DNA of 64,000 nucleotides from Malania oleifera (taxonomy: Eukaryota; Streptophyta; Magnoliopsida; Santalales; Ximeniaceae). The stretch is taken from the NCBI RefSeq assembly GCF_029873635.1, contig NC_080424.1, positions 2,025,001-2,089,000 of the forward strand, in the 5' to 3' direction. The notes under the pieces were generated by a model. That model saw only the letters and a program-made list of their open reading frames with translations. It did no database searches and was not told the DNA's origin. Below are positions 36,308 through 48,241 of this stretch, piece by piece. Position 1 is the stretch's first letter, and each line of letters starts with the position of its first letter. The position numbers and the translations under genes are program-made.

Positions 36308-38190
36308 TGTAAGAACCCGACCCGAGAATTTTGGATTAAATAAATAAGAAAAGAGAAAGGAAATTAAAAGGAGAAAAATAGCAGGACTCGTCGACGAAAT
36401 TCAGACGTTCATCAATGAGTGAATACCGAGAGATTTTGGGAATTCTAAAATCTCAGGCTCGTCGACGAATGCCCTTCTTCTGCTCGTCGACAAGTGTTCC
36501 AATTTGTTGACGAGGCTGACCGGATCAAGGGGTCTATAAATATCAATTTCACTTGCTTCATTGCTAAGAAACCAAAATCCTTTTTCTCTCTCTCTTTAGA
36601 ATTTTGGGTCGTTTGTTACCCGAATTAACGATCCGACGTTACTATGTGGATCAAGAGGAGAATCTCTACGTTTATAGCGGATCATATTTTCGTTTTGAGG
36701 AATTTCGGATTTTATCCCAAAATCGAGGTAAGGGTCCGAATTCGTTTTTGGTTTGATAGATCTGTAGTATATAGGATTGTATTGAAGTTTAGTTCTTCGG
36801 TTCTTAGGTTTTGGGAACTCGGGGAAAGGTAAGAGGATTCTATTTATATTAGTTATTTATGAAATCGGAATCGGTAAAACTGTGGTTTCCGATGATACGG
36901 ATGTTTTGATTACTTATTTGGAAAAATCTATCAGGCGAAATTACGAGATTTTCGGGTTTACGGTTTTTGGAAAAAATGGGGTTTCGGGTATCATCTCAGT
37001 TTCGGTTGGAAAAATCATATTTTGAATAAATTGTATTATAGGGATGACCCTACCTTTATTTATGATAAATTGTATTCTTGAAGTAATTATGATGTAATTG
37101 TTTATTTGCTCAAATAAGTGGGGCATGAGCTTGTGTTTCTAAATGATTGAAGTTGTGATATGAATGAAATGAGATATAGGAACAGGAGTTCCAAATTGTT
37201 CCAAGTTTTGTGAAAATGCCGAGTCCTAATAATACCGTAGAGGATATATCAAAGCAGGCCGGATTAAAACGCTATAGGCTGAGATATTGAACTGAGTCGG
37301 AATAATACCGTAGGCGGCTGAGTCTGTTAACTATTGTAGGCTCAGATGTCTGGCTTTTGCTGAAGAGTGTGCAATACCACTAGACAAGCCGGTTCATACC
37401 GAAGGCTGTGAGAACACCAGACTTGCATCGGTTCAATGTTGTGGGGGCTTATGCTATGCCAGGTTACCAGGGGCACCGACTTTTGCCGAAGGGTGTGAAA
37501 TATCACCAGACAGACCGACTTAGGTCGAAAAGTGTGACGATACTAGATCATATTGCTTTGTATCTTATGTATACTATAACTATATTGTGAACATACTGGA
37601 ATTGTGAAATGTTATGTTTTACTATTGAAATAACATTCATGTGCCACACACTGATATAACTTGATTCTTCCTTAGTGAGAGGTGTTTTACCCCTTTCATA
37701 CAAATGTTTTTCAGGTCCTTCGAGTAGCCGACACTAGCGTCCTAACGTTTCAGGAGCGTGGTTGTTGGTTAGCATTGTCTAAGTACTTGTGTAAGTACTG
37801 ATCTTTGGTCGAGTTGTCATTTTTGGGTTATGTAGGCGCCCGGGGGTATGTGTTGTATTATGGGACTAGATCCTGGTTTTGTATGGACTCTGGTATGATG
37901 TTATGATTTAATAGGTTGAATTATTCCGCTACATATATAGTGTATGCGATTGTGGATAGGGTATACGTGAAGCCTACGGGGTTGGAACCTTATATTGTGT
38001 AGTATCATGGATGGTTGTATGATACAAGGACATGTTAGGTTACTAAATTACACCCTGGGGCCCATTTTCGGGTTCGGGGCGTGACAACTTGGTATCAGAA
38101 CTAACTGGGTTGTTAGGTCTTGTAGACTTAGTTAGGCGTGAACATGTGAATATACTAGAGTATAAGAATGTAGGGAATGGGTAGAGTAGG
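36308..38190 (+). mobile_element. LTR with primer-binding site and short leader
   Basis: LTR 36308-38086 (TGTAAGAACCCGACCCGAG...GGGGCGTGACA), 1.78 kb, followed by TGGTATCAGAAC at 38090. It has the palindrome array at about 36386-36515, TATA box TATAAATA at about 36535, CT leader, conserved GTAAGGG at 36728, and the 'gagaggtgttttacccc' block with TTTTTCAG at about 37677-37713. The leader 38100-38190 resembles that at 52305-52400. It is truncated where the minus-strand gypsy sequence starts. Confidence 0.82.
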
Positions 38191-41100
38191 TCAAGGATTG
38201 TCTTGTAGTTAGATAGCAATCCATCCCTAGGATTACATCAAACCCATGCATATCAAACACGATTAGACTGGCAGGCAACCTCCTCCCCTAAATCTCTATC
38301 GGGTATTCCTTGACCACTCTACTGCATACCACCACTAACCCTGATGGCGTATCTACACCTAACTCGACCTCTAATGGTTGAGCCTCCACTCCACACCGTT
38401 TAACAAATTCTCGAGATATAAAGGAGTGGGTTGCACCCGAATAAAAAAGAACTACAACATTATATGCTAAGGTGTAAATGGTACCTGTCACCACATTGTC
38501 GGCGTTCTCTACATCGCCCGACGTCATCGAGTACACCCTAGCTTGAGCGGTGCCTCCCTGGTGACCACCTCGAGGTGCCTGGTTACCACCCTAATTCTAA
38601 GCCTGTGTTAGAGGGAAAGTCACTGTCGCCCGATAGTCTCGTATCGAATGCCCTAATTCCCTGCACCTGTAGTAGCCCATGAATCAAGACTTGCACTCGC
38701 CTCAATGATGCTTTTGGTACTTGGGACACATTGGCTTCTTCGAACTCCCCTGGGAAGCCTGAGATCCTGACTGCTGCTGCTATTGGCCCAAAGGACTACC
38801 AGACTTCTTCCAATAACTCTTGCTGGAGCTTGACTGCGGATTTTGGGGAAAATGCCTCTTCTTCTGATTTGTCTCTCTCTCTCTCCCCCTTTTGGATGCT
38901 AGCTTCATCCGCCATAGCTCTATCAACAAGCTCGTAAAAGCCCTGGACCATCAACGCTACCACCTACGCACGTATAGCCTGCTTTAGGCCCCTTTCAAAC
39001 ATATGAGCCTTCTTCGGCTCATCTGAAACCATATGAGGCATAAAACGAGATAACTCCATGAACCTAATTGCGTACTGCTGCACCCGCATCGATCCTCGAG
39101 TCAAGTGGAGAAACTCCTCAGATTTCGCCTCATGGGCGGCGATAGGGAAGTATCGTGCGAAGAACACCTCCTTGAAGTGACTCCAGGTAGTCGACATGTA
39201 CCTTGGGCGTTGCTCCTTGACCACCTTAGTTGATCGCCACCATCTCTTAGCCTCCCCCACCAGCGTGAGGGCAACGTATTTAACCTTCTATTCCTCTGTG
39301 CACTTAGACACCTCCAACAAATCCTCCATCTCTTATATCTAGTCCTCCGCCGCAAACGAGTTTGGCCCTCCTGAAAATGCAGACGAATTTGTTATGGAGA
39401 ACTACTGGTACGTGCAGCCTCCATCTGCAATCATCTGATCTTGCTCCCTGGAACCCCACCTGGGTTCCTTCCTAGCTTCCTTGCTATATTGCGGAGGAAC
39501 ACAAGAGCCTCAGTCTCATCCTCACTGGAGGCATCCAGGTAATTTTCGCCTCCTGCCATAATCCCTTTCCCTTTGGGTTCCATCCTGTACACACGTAAAA
39601 TCCAAACAAATCATTCCACATTTAACACAATAAATGCAAATATGGAACAAGAAGATTAAACAACACGTATTCTAGACACCGACAGCCCATACACACTAGA
39701 CCGTTTATCCTTTCATCTCGACATCCGAGTCAAGTCTCTCAACCCAGAAATGAAACCATCGATGGATTTACCATGGTTTTCCCCAAATCGTCATTCCAGG
39801 TAAAGAAAAAAAGATCATCAAAGGAAATCCCACCTCCGAGCCTCCAGACTAAAACCCGACTAACTCTCTAACTCTATCTCATTACAGCCAATACTCTGGT
39901 AATTTACTCTCTGATCATCAAAGTTTGCAGAATCTAGCAAACCTAGGCTCTGATACCACCTGTAACACCCCGGTCCCAACTTATGGCCCGGGTGTTACTA
40001 TAGCGACGTATATGTACCTAATATACTTTTCCACAAATATATACGCAACGAAAAACATAAACATCCATCAAACTATTACCAAAGTTCTAACTGCCTGATA
40101 GATACATACAGCTATTCCAACATCCATATACAATACTGTATGATACTTGACGCATCCTTGAGTCTTACAATATTTTACAAGTTCTAAAAACCTATAACAT
40201 ATCCTAAAAAATCGAGCACGTGGATGATAGGGACCTGAAAAGACAGTTTGTATGATAGGGTGAGATACCTCTCAATAAGGGACGATTTAGGTAATAATAG
40301 TGTTGATTAGCATGCTTATAGTGTTTAACAAAAACATAAACATATATAATCATTGTTTTTGTAATTGTAAAATACGTAGCCCATTTTCATCATATGAACA
40401 ACCCCATAGTATATAAAAACAACATACATAAATGTAAAGATATGCAGAATAGGACATGCCCTTAAACTTTATACCATGTATAAATCCCCACAATCGGGGT
40501 TGACCGCCCCTACTGTCTCAATATGGCTTGGGTACACGATCAAGAGGCAAACTCACACTAAGACAACCCCTGCTGTCTTAATACAGTCTAGGTTCATATA
40601 GATCAAAAGTATGGTGCCCTCACTGGCAATGGATCTGTGCCTACACTATCAGTCCCTAGGGTTCTTAAAGCATATCGTGCAGTTTAAGCAATTTAAACAC
40701 TCTTTTGAAATCATTTCACAAAACACATCATTATGTGAAATCTGGTCTGTAGCCTTCAAATAAACTTCCTGCATTTTCACAACAGTTCCAATATTTCACA
40801 ACATCAACACCTGCTACATAGTTTCCCACATTTGAAAACAACCCGAAAGTAAATATAAATAGTTAATATCACAGTATGAGTTTTTAACAATGAATACAAC
40901 ATTTCCAACCAGTGAAAAGGTTTGGAATGACAGGTACAATATTCTAAAAATATAACATTTGAATTTAACCTGTTCGTTTTGAAAATAAAGTCGATTTACC
41001 GAATCGAGGCCCAAAAACCCTAAAATCGCCGTAACTCGATATCTAAGAGTTATTTTAACATTTCAATCGATTCATATTGTATAAATCACTGTATTAACAT

Positions 41101-41614
41101 AACCCTTTTACTTGCGTGTGAATCGGAGTCCGAAACGACCCGAAATTCAAGCCTTAGCTTTCCAAACCCCGAACCTAAACGATTCAAAATAATGGCATGA
41201 AAACCCCGAAACCTAATACTCGAAGAACAACACTTCAGTATAATCTTGTATACTACAGATCTATCGGACCAAAAGCAAAAATCGACCCTTACCTAGATTT
41301 TCGGGAAAAACTCAAAAATCTCTAAAATGAAATTATGATTCGTAGAACCTATAGAGATTCCTTCCCTGATCCACTTAGTGACGTCGGATAGTCGATTCCG
41401 ACAACACACGGCCTGAAAATTTTAGCGAGAGAGAGAGAGAATGAGAGTTTATAAAGGAAAACCTAACTTAGCCTTTAAGTAATCAAAATAAATATCTCCT
41501 CCAAGATATTTATATATAAATATCTCAAAATATCTCCTTTCAAAATATCTTCTCCAAAATATCTCTTTATTTATTTATTTATTTATTATACATTTTTTTA
41601 ATCGGGTTACTACA
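38190..41614 (-). mobile_element. Ty3/gypsy element, 5' LTR, gag and protease
   Basis: 5' LTR 39961-41614 on the minus strand (TGTAGTAACCCG...CCGGGGTGTTACA, 1.65 kb), then primer-binding site TGGTATCAGAGCC at 39946-39958. Next come gag (about 39585-38540; EAKRWWRS...TWSHFKEVFFARYFP is a Ty3 gag signature) and protease (about 38536-38195) with YSGATHSFISREFV and LIVFDMHGFDVILGMDW. Everything after protease is missing. A fossil with several breaks. Confidence 0.88.
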
Positions 41615-43004
41615 TCAATGGTAAAAACTAAACATCCCAAATCCTTCAAGGTTTGAGGTATTACAACTTGGAGTTCAATTCTCTTTAAAGGACATGGGTC
41701 AACTTCATTTTTTATTGGGAATAGAAGTCATTTCTACTAAATCAGGTCTCTTCCTCTCATAACACAAATATATTTGGGACCTCCTATCTAAAACCAACAT
41801 GACGGGTGCAGTTTTTACTGCGCTGTCCACAAGCATAACTCTAAAGTTGGTTGATAGGACAACATCTTTTGATAGTACCGAGTTTCAAAGTGTCATTGGA
41901 GGTCTCCAATATTTGTCTCTCACCCATCCAGATATTTGTTTTTCAGTAAATAAACTCTCATAGTTTATGCACAAACCCACAATAATTCATTGGGTAGCTG
42001 TAAAGAGACTCATCCGCTACTTGAAGCAAACAATCTTTTGTGACATTCACATAAAAAAAAAATTCTAGTTTTGATCTCACAACATATTCCGATGCTGATT
42101 GGGGGGTAATTTTGATGATTGTACATCGACCTCCACATACATTAGTTTTCTTGGATAAAACCCCATATCTTGGAGTTCAAGAAAATAAAGAGTTGTAGCA
42201 AGATCCTCAACCAAGAGCTAAATATAGTTCCCTTGCAAATGCAGCTTCAGAAACTGTGTTGTTGCTATCACTATTCAAAGAACTCGATTTACCAATGAAA
42301 GCTTCATTAAAACTATTATGTGATAATTTGGGTGCAACTCACATCAGTTTTAATCTAGTGCAACATTCTCAGATGAAGCATATTCAAATTGATCTACATT
42401 TTGTTAGTAATATGACTTAACATGGCATTCGCAATGTTCATCACGTCAACACTCAAGATCAGTGCAAATATTTACTAACAAAGCCCTTGTCACGACAATA
42501 TATAGATTCTCTCAAAATAAGATTGCCTTAGTCGATGACAGCTCCATCTTGCGACGGCGTATAAAGGAAGACTCCTCAAATCAAGCACAAGATCATACAA
42601 CTAGATTGTTAGGCTGAAATTTGTGTGTAACAACTATAAATTTTTTGTAACAATTAGGCAAATAAAGAGTCAAATTTTTGTAACAGTTAGACTTATTTTT
42701 AGCTTTTATTCATAAAATAGATTCTGTATACTTGTATATATTTTCATACAAACATTTGTAATGTATGTGTGAAATATTCTTCACGAGAGCAATAAAAAAT
42801 TTATTGTCAATATTTTTAAACTTCATCACACTCTTCCCGCAATTCAAATGCCCAAACCATCTAAACACCTTAATGTTCGTATTTCAGCAATTTTTATTTT
42901 TTTGTACATATTATTTCTTTAATACTTTATCACCGACTACAATTGCCTTTCAAAAAGGTACAAAAATCTTTGAAACTTTATATCAAGTTTAATAATTTGC
43001 CGAG

Positions 43005-43445
43005 AGAAAGGAGAGACAAGTAAAATCCAAAGGGCCCAAGAGATAACCCGGTCCCCATAAGAGAATTGCGACCCATATTATATTTTAACATGCTCTTTAT
43101 TGGAGTTTCCATAAAAAAATGATGGATACTTTGGGAGAGTAAGGGCATCGGTTAGATCGGAGGAGATCCACATCGTCTAAGATCGAACTAAAGATGCTAC
43201 AATGGCAACCACAGCAGGGTTCTAGCGGAGTTGTGTAGAGGTAGTGTTGGCGAGAGTAGAAAGAGATATGAACAGTAACCAAGCTGGAATTCTGACGAAC
43301 GTTGTTGCTTCATTCATTTCTCTGTGAGCCCAATCCAATGTATCATTCTCTTAATTTTGCCGTTCTAATGCTTACTTAGAAAGATACCCTCCAACGGAAA
43401 ACAAAAAAAAAAAAACGTTGTTTTCAAATTTGAATTTGACTACAT
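43005..43445 (+). other. Promoter/5' UTR-like block, copy 2
   Basis: Colinear with 34985-35560, in the same orientation, with 'agggcccaag', 'gatggatactttg', 'ggaggagatccaca' and 'accctccaacgg'. It is followed by exon-like segments at 43559-45629, so this copy may be the active promoter and leader of that gene. Stops in all aligned frames argue against coding. 42850-43004, between the copia LTR and this block, shows nothing recognisable. Confidence 0.5.
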
Positions 43446-43558
43446 TATTAAATGGGTGGCATTTTTTTGTTTGTTCGTTTCGTTGTGGGGGTTTGTGGTT
43501 TCTTGAAGTAATTTACTGGTAGGAATTATTTTCTTTGGAATTTTTGATATTAACCAGT

Positions 43559-45629
43559 TTGCTGTTACCAAAATTTGGTGTCCATTGTTGTCTGAAGATA
43601 GTCCTAGAGCTTCTAGACTACTGGGAATAGAAAGTGCCACCAAAGCTGGGGTGAGAAATGAAGATATAAGGGCACAACTTGAGCTGTGCGGTACTAATTG
43701 ACATATGACTTGCAACTTGAGATTTTCCTTGATATAGTGAGTTGAGATGATGTGGAATTCATTATGGAAAAATTGGCCACCCAATTTTGTTGCCCTCTAT
43801 ATTTTATTTTGACGTGTTATACTTCTCTCTCTCTCCTGTATTTTTTTCTTTAGTGACACAAAACTGTTGATGCTCTCTAGCTCTACTCCTCCCTCTCTCC
43901 TAGGCCCTCACTCTCAAATATGATTTGTTTGTATAAATGCTGCCAAATTTTGACTTTGAATTTTTGCAAATATGCTTGAGTACATTTGCATGAGGCAAAA
44001 TCAAAATTTCTTCACACCTATATCTTTATTCCTTCAAATTTCATTATATATATATATATATATATACATATATATATTCTTGTTTCATCAAATTTTCTAA
44101 TTTCTAATGTCTCATATTTGATGAATGACAGTTATAGGAACACAATGATTGAATACAAGGACGCACATTTTTCTAATGGATTTTGTGGCAACAATGGTGA
44201 TGATAAATATTTTTTTGTTTCTTATTGTTACTAATTATTTCTATAAACAAAGATCGTTGTTATTTATTAGATTTCTTTCTATTAATCAAGTTCATGAAAT
44301 TTTTTTCCTAATGAACTATACATTTACCCTATGAGCTCACAAAATGCTTTTACAATTTTTTGTTCTCAGTAGACGGCTGCTGATTCTTCATCAATGTCAT
44401 CTCAATTGGCAGCCCAGCCCGATGTACACACACATGCTGTACCCTCGATTTCTATGGACGATGATGATGGCATCTCATACAAAGGTTAGTATGATGTTCA
44501 TGAATTTTATGAGAAGGCTAGATATACATTGCTTGCCGGGAACCTAATTGCTTAGGTCAAGTTGTGAATTAACATCATGTTAGTTCCACTGCTGCTGGGA
44601 GGCACCATATGACATGCAGGCCAAATGAGGGAAGTGTTAGGGCTTGATGTACATTGTAGGCCAGCAAGCTGACAAGCGAATTTCTTAAGCAGAATGGTGA
44701 CTTAATGTTTTCTTCAGCATTTTGCTCGTTCCTTGATGAATTTAATGACTCCCATTGGTTTACCTTTTTCTTCATTATAATGATATAGATGGAGATTCTT
44801 GTGTTATAACTTTGTTAGGACATTGTCTTCACTTCATTATGTTTCCCTGCTCTTTTGTTTTTGGAACATAAATCTGAAGATTTAAAGTTTTAGAAATCTC
44901 ACGGATATAATTTTTTTTTTCAATCTACTAAATTTCAAATCCAAGTCCTGAAGTTGAAATTCATGTTCTCAGTCTTTATATATCTTTCTTTATGAACTTA
45001 TATTACTATACCTGATGTTTTGATTACATTTACGGATCCTAATGAATTCAATATTCAATTCTTCTTGGTTAGCCCGCCCAATTTATAATTCTTATCTTAT
45101 TTTGCATTATTTCATCCTCTTAGTTAAATTTTTATCTTGTACTTTGTTGATTTTCTTCTTTTAGTCCTTTTAACCCCAATTTATCCCTTCTTTCATTGTC
45201 TTATTTGGAACAATAAGTAGTTACAGTGGGAGCCACACAACCCTCCAGCAAAAATAAAATAAAATAAACAAAATAAAATAAAACTTCAAAAATACATGAG
45301 TACTACATTAATGATCATCACTATCCTCCTACCTTAAATTTCATTTTCATTTTATCTTTGTTTCTATGAAATTTATTTAAGCTCAGTCTCTTATTGTTGC
45401 ATTGTTTTAAGGGTCAGACAAGCCTAAAAAATGAGTCAGAATACACTTTCAATGTGTAAGGATCCATGCAATTCAGGCTACATGAATCTGTGTGTGCTAG
45501 AGCGCTGTTAGCAGGTGGGATGTGTTCTATTATTCTGAGAAATTTCATTTTTTTGCAGCATTTCAATGTGCTGCAGCACATCTAATTATGCAAAATGAGG
45601 AGGATTTCAATAAATTTTTCATTAAAGTA
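43559..45629 (+). CDS. Exon-like segments of an unidentified host gene
   Basis: Three candidate exons, none recognised. 43559-43697 follows '...attaaccag' and reads FAVTKIWCPLLSEDSPRASR, continuing LLGIESATKAG; it ends at one of two donors. 44371-44484 follows 'ctcagtag' and reads TAADSSSMSSQLAAQP to MDDDDGISYK, ending AAAG|GTTAGT. 45560-45629 follows 'ttttttgcag' and reads AFQCAAAHLIMQNEEDFNKFFIK, ending AAA|GTATAC. The second and third join in frame to give DDGISYKAFQCAAAHL. The first and second join in frame only with the donor GTGAGA near 43649, and other exons may be missing. No start or stop is fixed. It could be a real gene running past 45.6 kb, or a gene fragment left by the local duplication. 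Coordinates are approximate. Confidence 0.35.
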
Positions 45630-46241
45630 TACAAGCATAAATCTTGCTTTTCTTTGTTGTTTGATTCTGTGGTTGACATATCTTGTTTGCTTTATTGGGA
45701 AGGGGAGAAGTTTTTTTAAGCTGTTTAATGGTTATAGCAGTTCAATTTGAAGTTTTGGCATGCACAATGATGGCTTGATGTAGTCTTTTGAATTGATTTT
45801 TTCCTTTTCTATCCTTGTTGTTTCAGTTTTTTTTTTTTGTCCTTCTGATTTGTTCCAGAATTTTGATGGGAGATGCCTTGTTCTCCTCTTTGTAAATTCT
45901 TCTCCTATTACTGGAATTTCTTCTTTTGCTATTAACAAAAAAATGCTTGTTCAAAATCAATTTAGCATTATCATGCGTCACTGACCATTCCATATATTTA
46001 GCTAGAGGATTTTTCTCTCCTTTTTTTGTTTGTCTTCAGCATTGTCATGCACCATGATTCCTCTTGCGTCAATTTCATTTTGTGAGTCAGATATAGTGTT
46101 AGCTCTTTCTTAGTTTACTCTTTAAGATGATATTATTGAATGAATTATTTCTTTTACTTTAAAAAAACAAGATTGCTTGGGATGTACTTGCCTGGTTCTC
46201 CCTTGTTCCAAGACTGTAGGGGCAGCATCAAGGTTCTGCAC
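45630..46241. other. T-rich intergenic or intronic DNA
   Basis: Poly-T and mixed pyrimidine runs with no supportable exon or element. It may be intron of the unidentified gene. Confidence 0.4.
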
Positions 46242-46524
46242 CATGGAGAAATTAGAATAGAAGGGAAAGGGAGGAGAGTGGAGATACAAGGGGAAAACTC
46301 ATGTTCACTTCAATTCAAATTCAACAATATGTGCTTACAACATAACTTTCACACACTATTTATAAGAACCACTAAACTCATGAAATTATACATATACCCC
46401 TGAAACAACATGAATTACAAACAAACTTGTAGAAAACATAAATACTACAAAATAGCCCCTAAATACACATAATACTCTACTAATTAAACTAAACACATAA
46501 TAAACTACTAACTTAACCCAACAA
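46242..46524 (-). mobile_element. Possible short LTR, minus orientation
   Basis: On the minus strand a TGTTGGGTTAAG start (46524) is followed by a TATAAATAG box near 46363 and a pyrimidine-rich leader, which fits a small copia-type LTR. The other end is uncertain and no target duplication was found. Confidence 0.35.
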
Positions 46525-48241
46525 TTCTTTGACCCAACTCTTCTTAACTATTCTTTAGCAAATATCTTTCCAAGGTCTTTCTTCCTGTCCTACATAACAT
46601 TTCCTTTTGGTTCTATTCCAAATGTCTCAATCAACTTCAACCACACAAGCACAACCCAACCCTCTCCTCTCCATCAATCTGCATTTCTTTTGCCCCATAT
46701 TGTGCATTGCTCTGTTCTTCATCACATGGTAGAGATCCATAGACCTCCACACACGTCAACCATTTGTGTTCTCATTTGTGATTATGATGCAACTTGAATG
46801 GTGCCCAGCCATGAAGATTCTGGTAGCTTATAATTGATGATGATAGGTACGATGACAATTATTGATCAAGCAGCTCATCATGTTGGAACTAGCAGTTGTA
46901 TCAAATCAAAGATGATAAGTCAAAATGCACCCTCTACCAGGAACAGGTTCTTTTCCTGCATTATTTTACAGTTGTAATGTGATGTTAGTTATGGATCTCT
47001 TCTCCAACCCGTGAGATGAGAACATTGTTACTGAACCCATCTGCTAGCCTTACATGTTGGAACTATGGCATTAGTATCAAATCAAATATGATATGACAAA
47101 ATGAACTCCCTAGTAGGAAATGGGTGCTTTTTTCTGCAATTTTTGGTGCAATAGTGCTATGTTAATCATGGTTTTCTTCAGCAAAGGCAGAGCTGTTAAG
47201 CTGTGAGCACTTTTCTTTTTAGTGTCTCTTTTCCATGCTGCACATGGGAATAATTAAAATGGGAATGCAGTAAAGGGAAGAAGAGCACAAATGGTGCTTT
47301 GAGAAGTTGTGAATGTGATTTGCTGATTCTTTCTTCTTAAATTAAGGGTTTTGTATTGGTCAAACAATTTGAACCCTAGAAAGTGACTTCTTAAAATTTC
47401 TGGTGTGATCCTACGATAGTCCATGCCCCAAAGGAGGCAAGAGGTAAGGGAATGAACCCCTAACTTTTATTGGTATACAGAAGTAAATTGAAGGAGAAGG
47501 AAAAGGATTGTCTTGAAATTTTTTACTCGAGTGTCTTTGTCCCTGAAACACCCGCATGTCACAATATTTAGGAATATCTCTCCACCCTCTCTCTCTCTCT
47601 CTCCCTGCTTTTTTCAATTGATCAGGCTCAATGTTATCTAAGATACTGTCTACATATCCAAGATGAGTTTCGCCACAAGATTAAATAACATTTTCTTGTT
47701 TGTTCTTATTTCTTACCAATGGTATTCCACCTTTTTTCTTTGAAAAAAACCAATGGCATTGCTTCAGTGTGACGATTTTCACCCAGGTGAGAGACACTGT
47801 TTAGATTTGCAAATGTTTGCCTTGTCTTTAAGAGATTTAGGCCAATGCATGTTTTTTGAAATTTTTCATTTTTAAAATTTTTACCATTCTGCATTTTTAT
47901 GGTTTTTGTTCTGAAATTGCTGTTAGGTGACTAGGCTTAAGAAATACGACCTAGCGTGCATTTGGATATATCCATCAAAACAGAGTTAGGTGGTTTATCT
48001 TGAGGCAGCTGGCAATTAGTGGGCTTAATCATGAAGATAGTTGGGATCATGTCTGTACTCCTCTCTTTTATTTGGAAGAAAAAAAAAAGTAATCTTGTGG
48101 TTTTATTTATTTATTTATTTATAATACAAGATAACTAACACACTTGAAATAATGAGAATAGATAGGTCATTTTGGAAGACACAAAAGTGACCTATAACTT
48201 GGAGATCAAAATAATAAAACCCTGTTTTCCTAAGCTTTGCC
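46525..48241. other. Intergenic DNA with a spaced direct repeat
   Basis: Two diverged copies of about 117 bp at 46879-46994 and 47053-47171, both starting 'catgttggaacta' and ending 'atgg'. Between them are 58 bp. A TTTA microsatellite lies at about 48100-48122. No gene supportable. Confidence 0.6.

Larger units (their letters stand above)
36183..41659 (+). mobile_element. LTR remnant (TGTAATGATCTC type) holding nested elements
   Basis: The left end TGTAATGATCTC at 36183 and the right end GAGGTATTACA at about 41659 match the inverted-termini pattern of the window's LTR family. Only about 125 bp on the left and 45 bp on the right belong to it; the rest is LTR 36308-38086 and the minus-strand gypsy piece. 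Target duplication is not clear. Confidence 0.5.
35630..42850 (+). mobile_element. Ty1/copia remnant split by 5.5 kb of nested elements
   Basis: Reverse transcriptase pieces at about 35640-36182 (VCVDDLVITGSDMNF) and, after the insertions, 41660-42530, from FSLKDMGQLHFLLGIEV through RNase H to the LTKPLS-type end. A 3' LTR starts at 42607 (TGTTAGGCTGAAATTTG) and ends near 42850. The gag, protease and integrase part is absent, so the 5' side is truncated at about 35630. It is a fossil with many breaks. Confidence 0.8.

Noticed and set aside
38090-38105. Possible tRNA remnants at TGGTATCAGA sites (38090, 39946, 23970, 24747, 48544)
   Set aside because: These are short primer-binding sites next to LTRs, complementary to a tRNA end, not tRNA genes.
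43440-43784. 114-residue minus-strand frame
   Set aside because: It is antisense to the better supported exon-like segment at 43559-43697, which has an acceptor site and an open frame on the plus strand.
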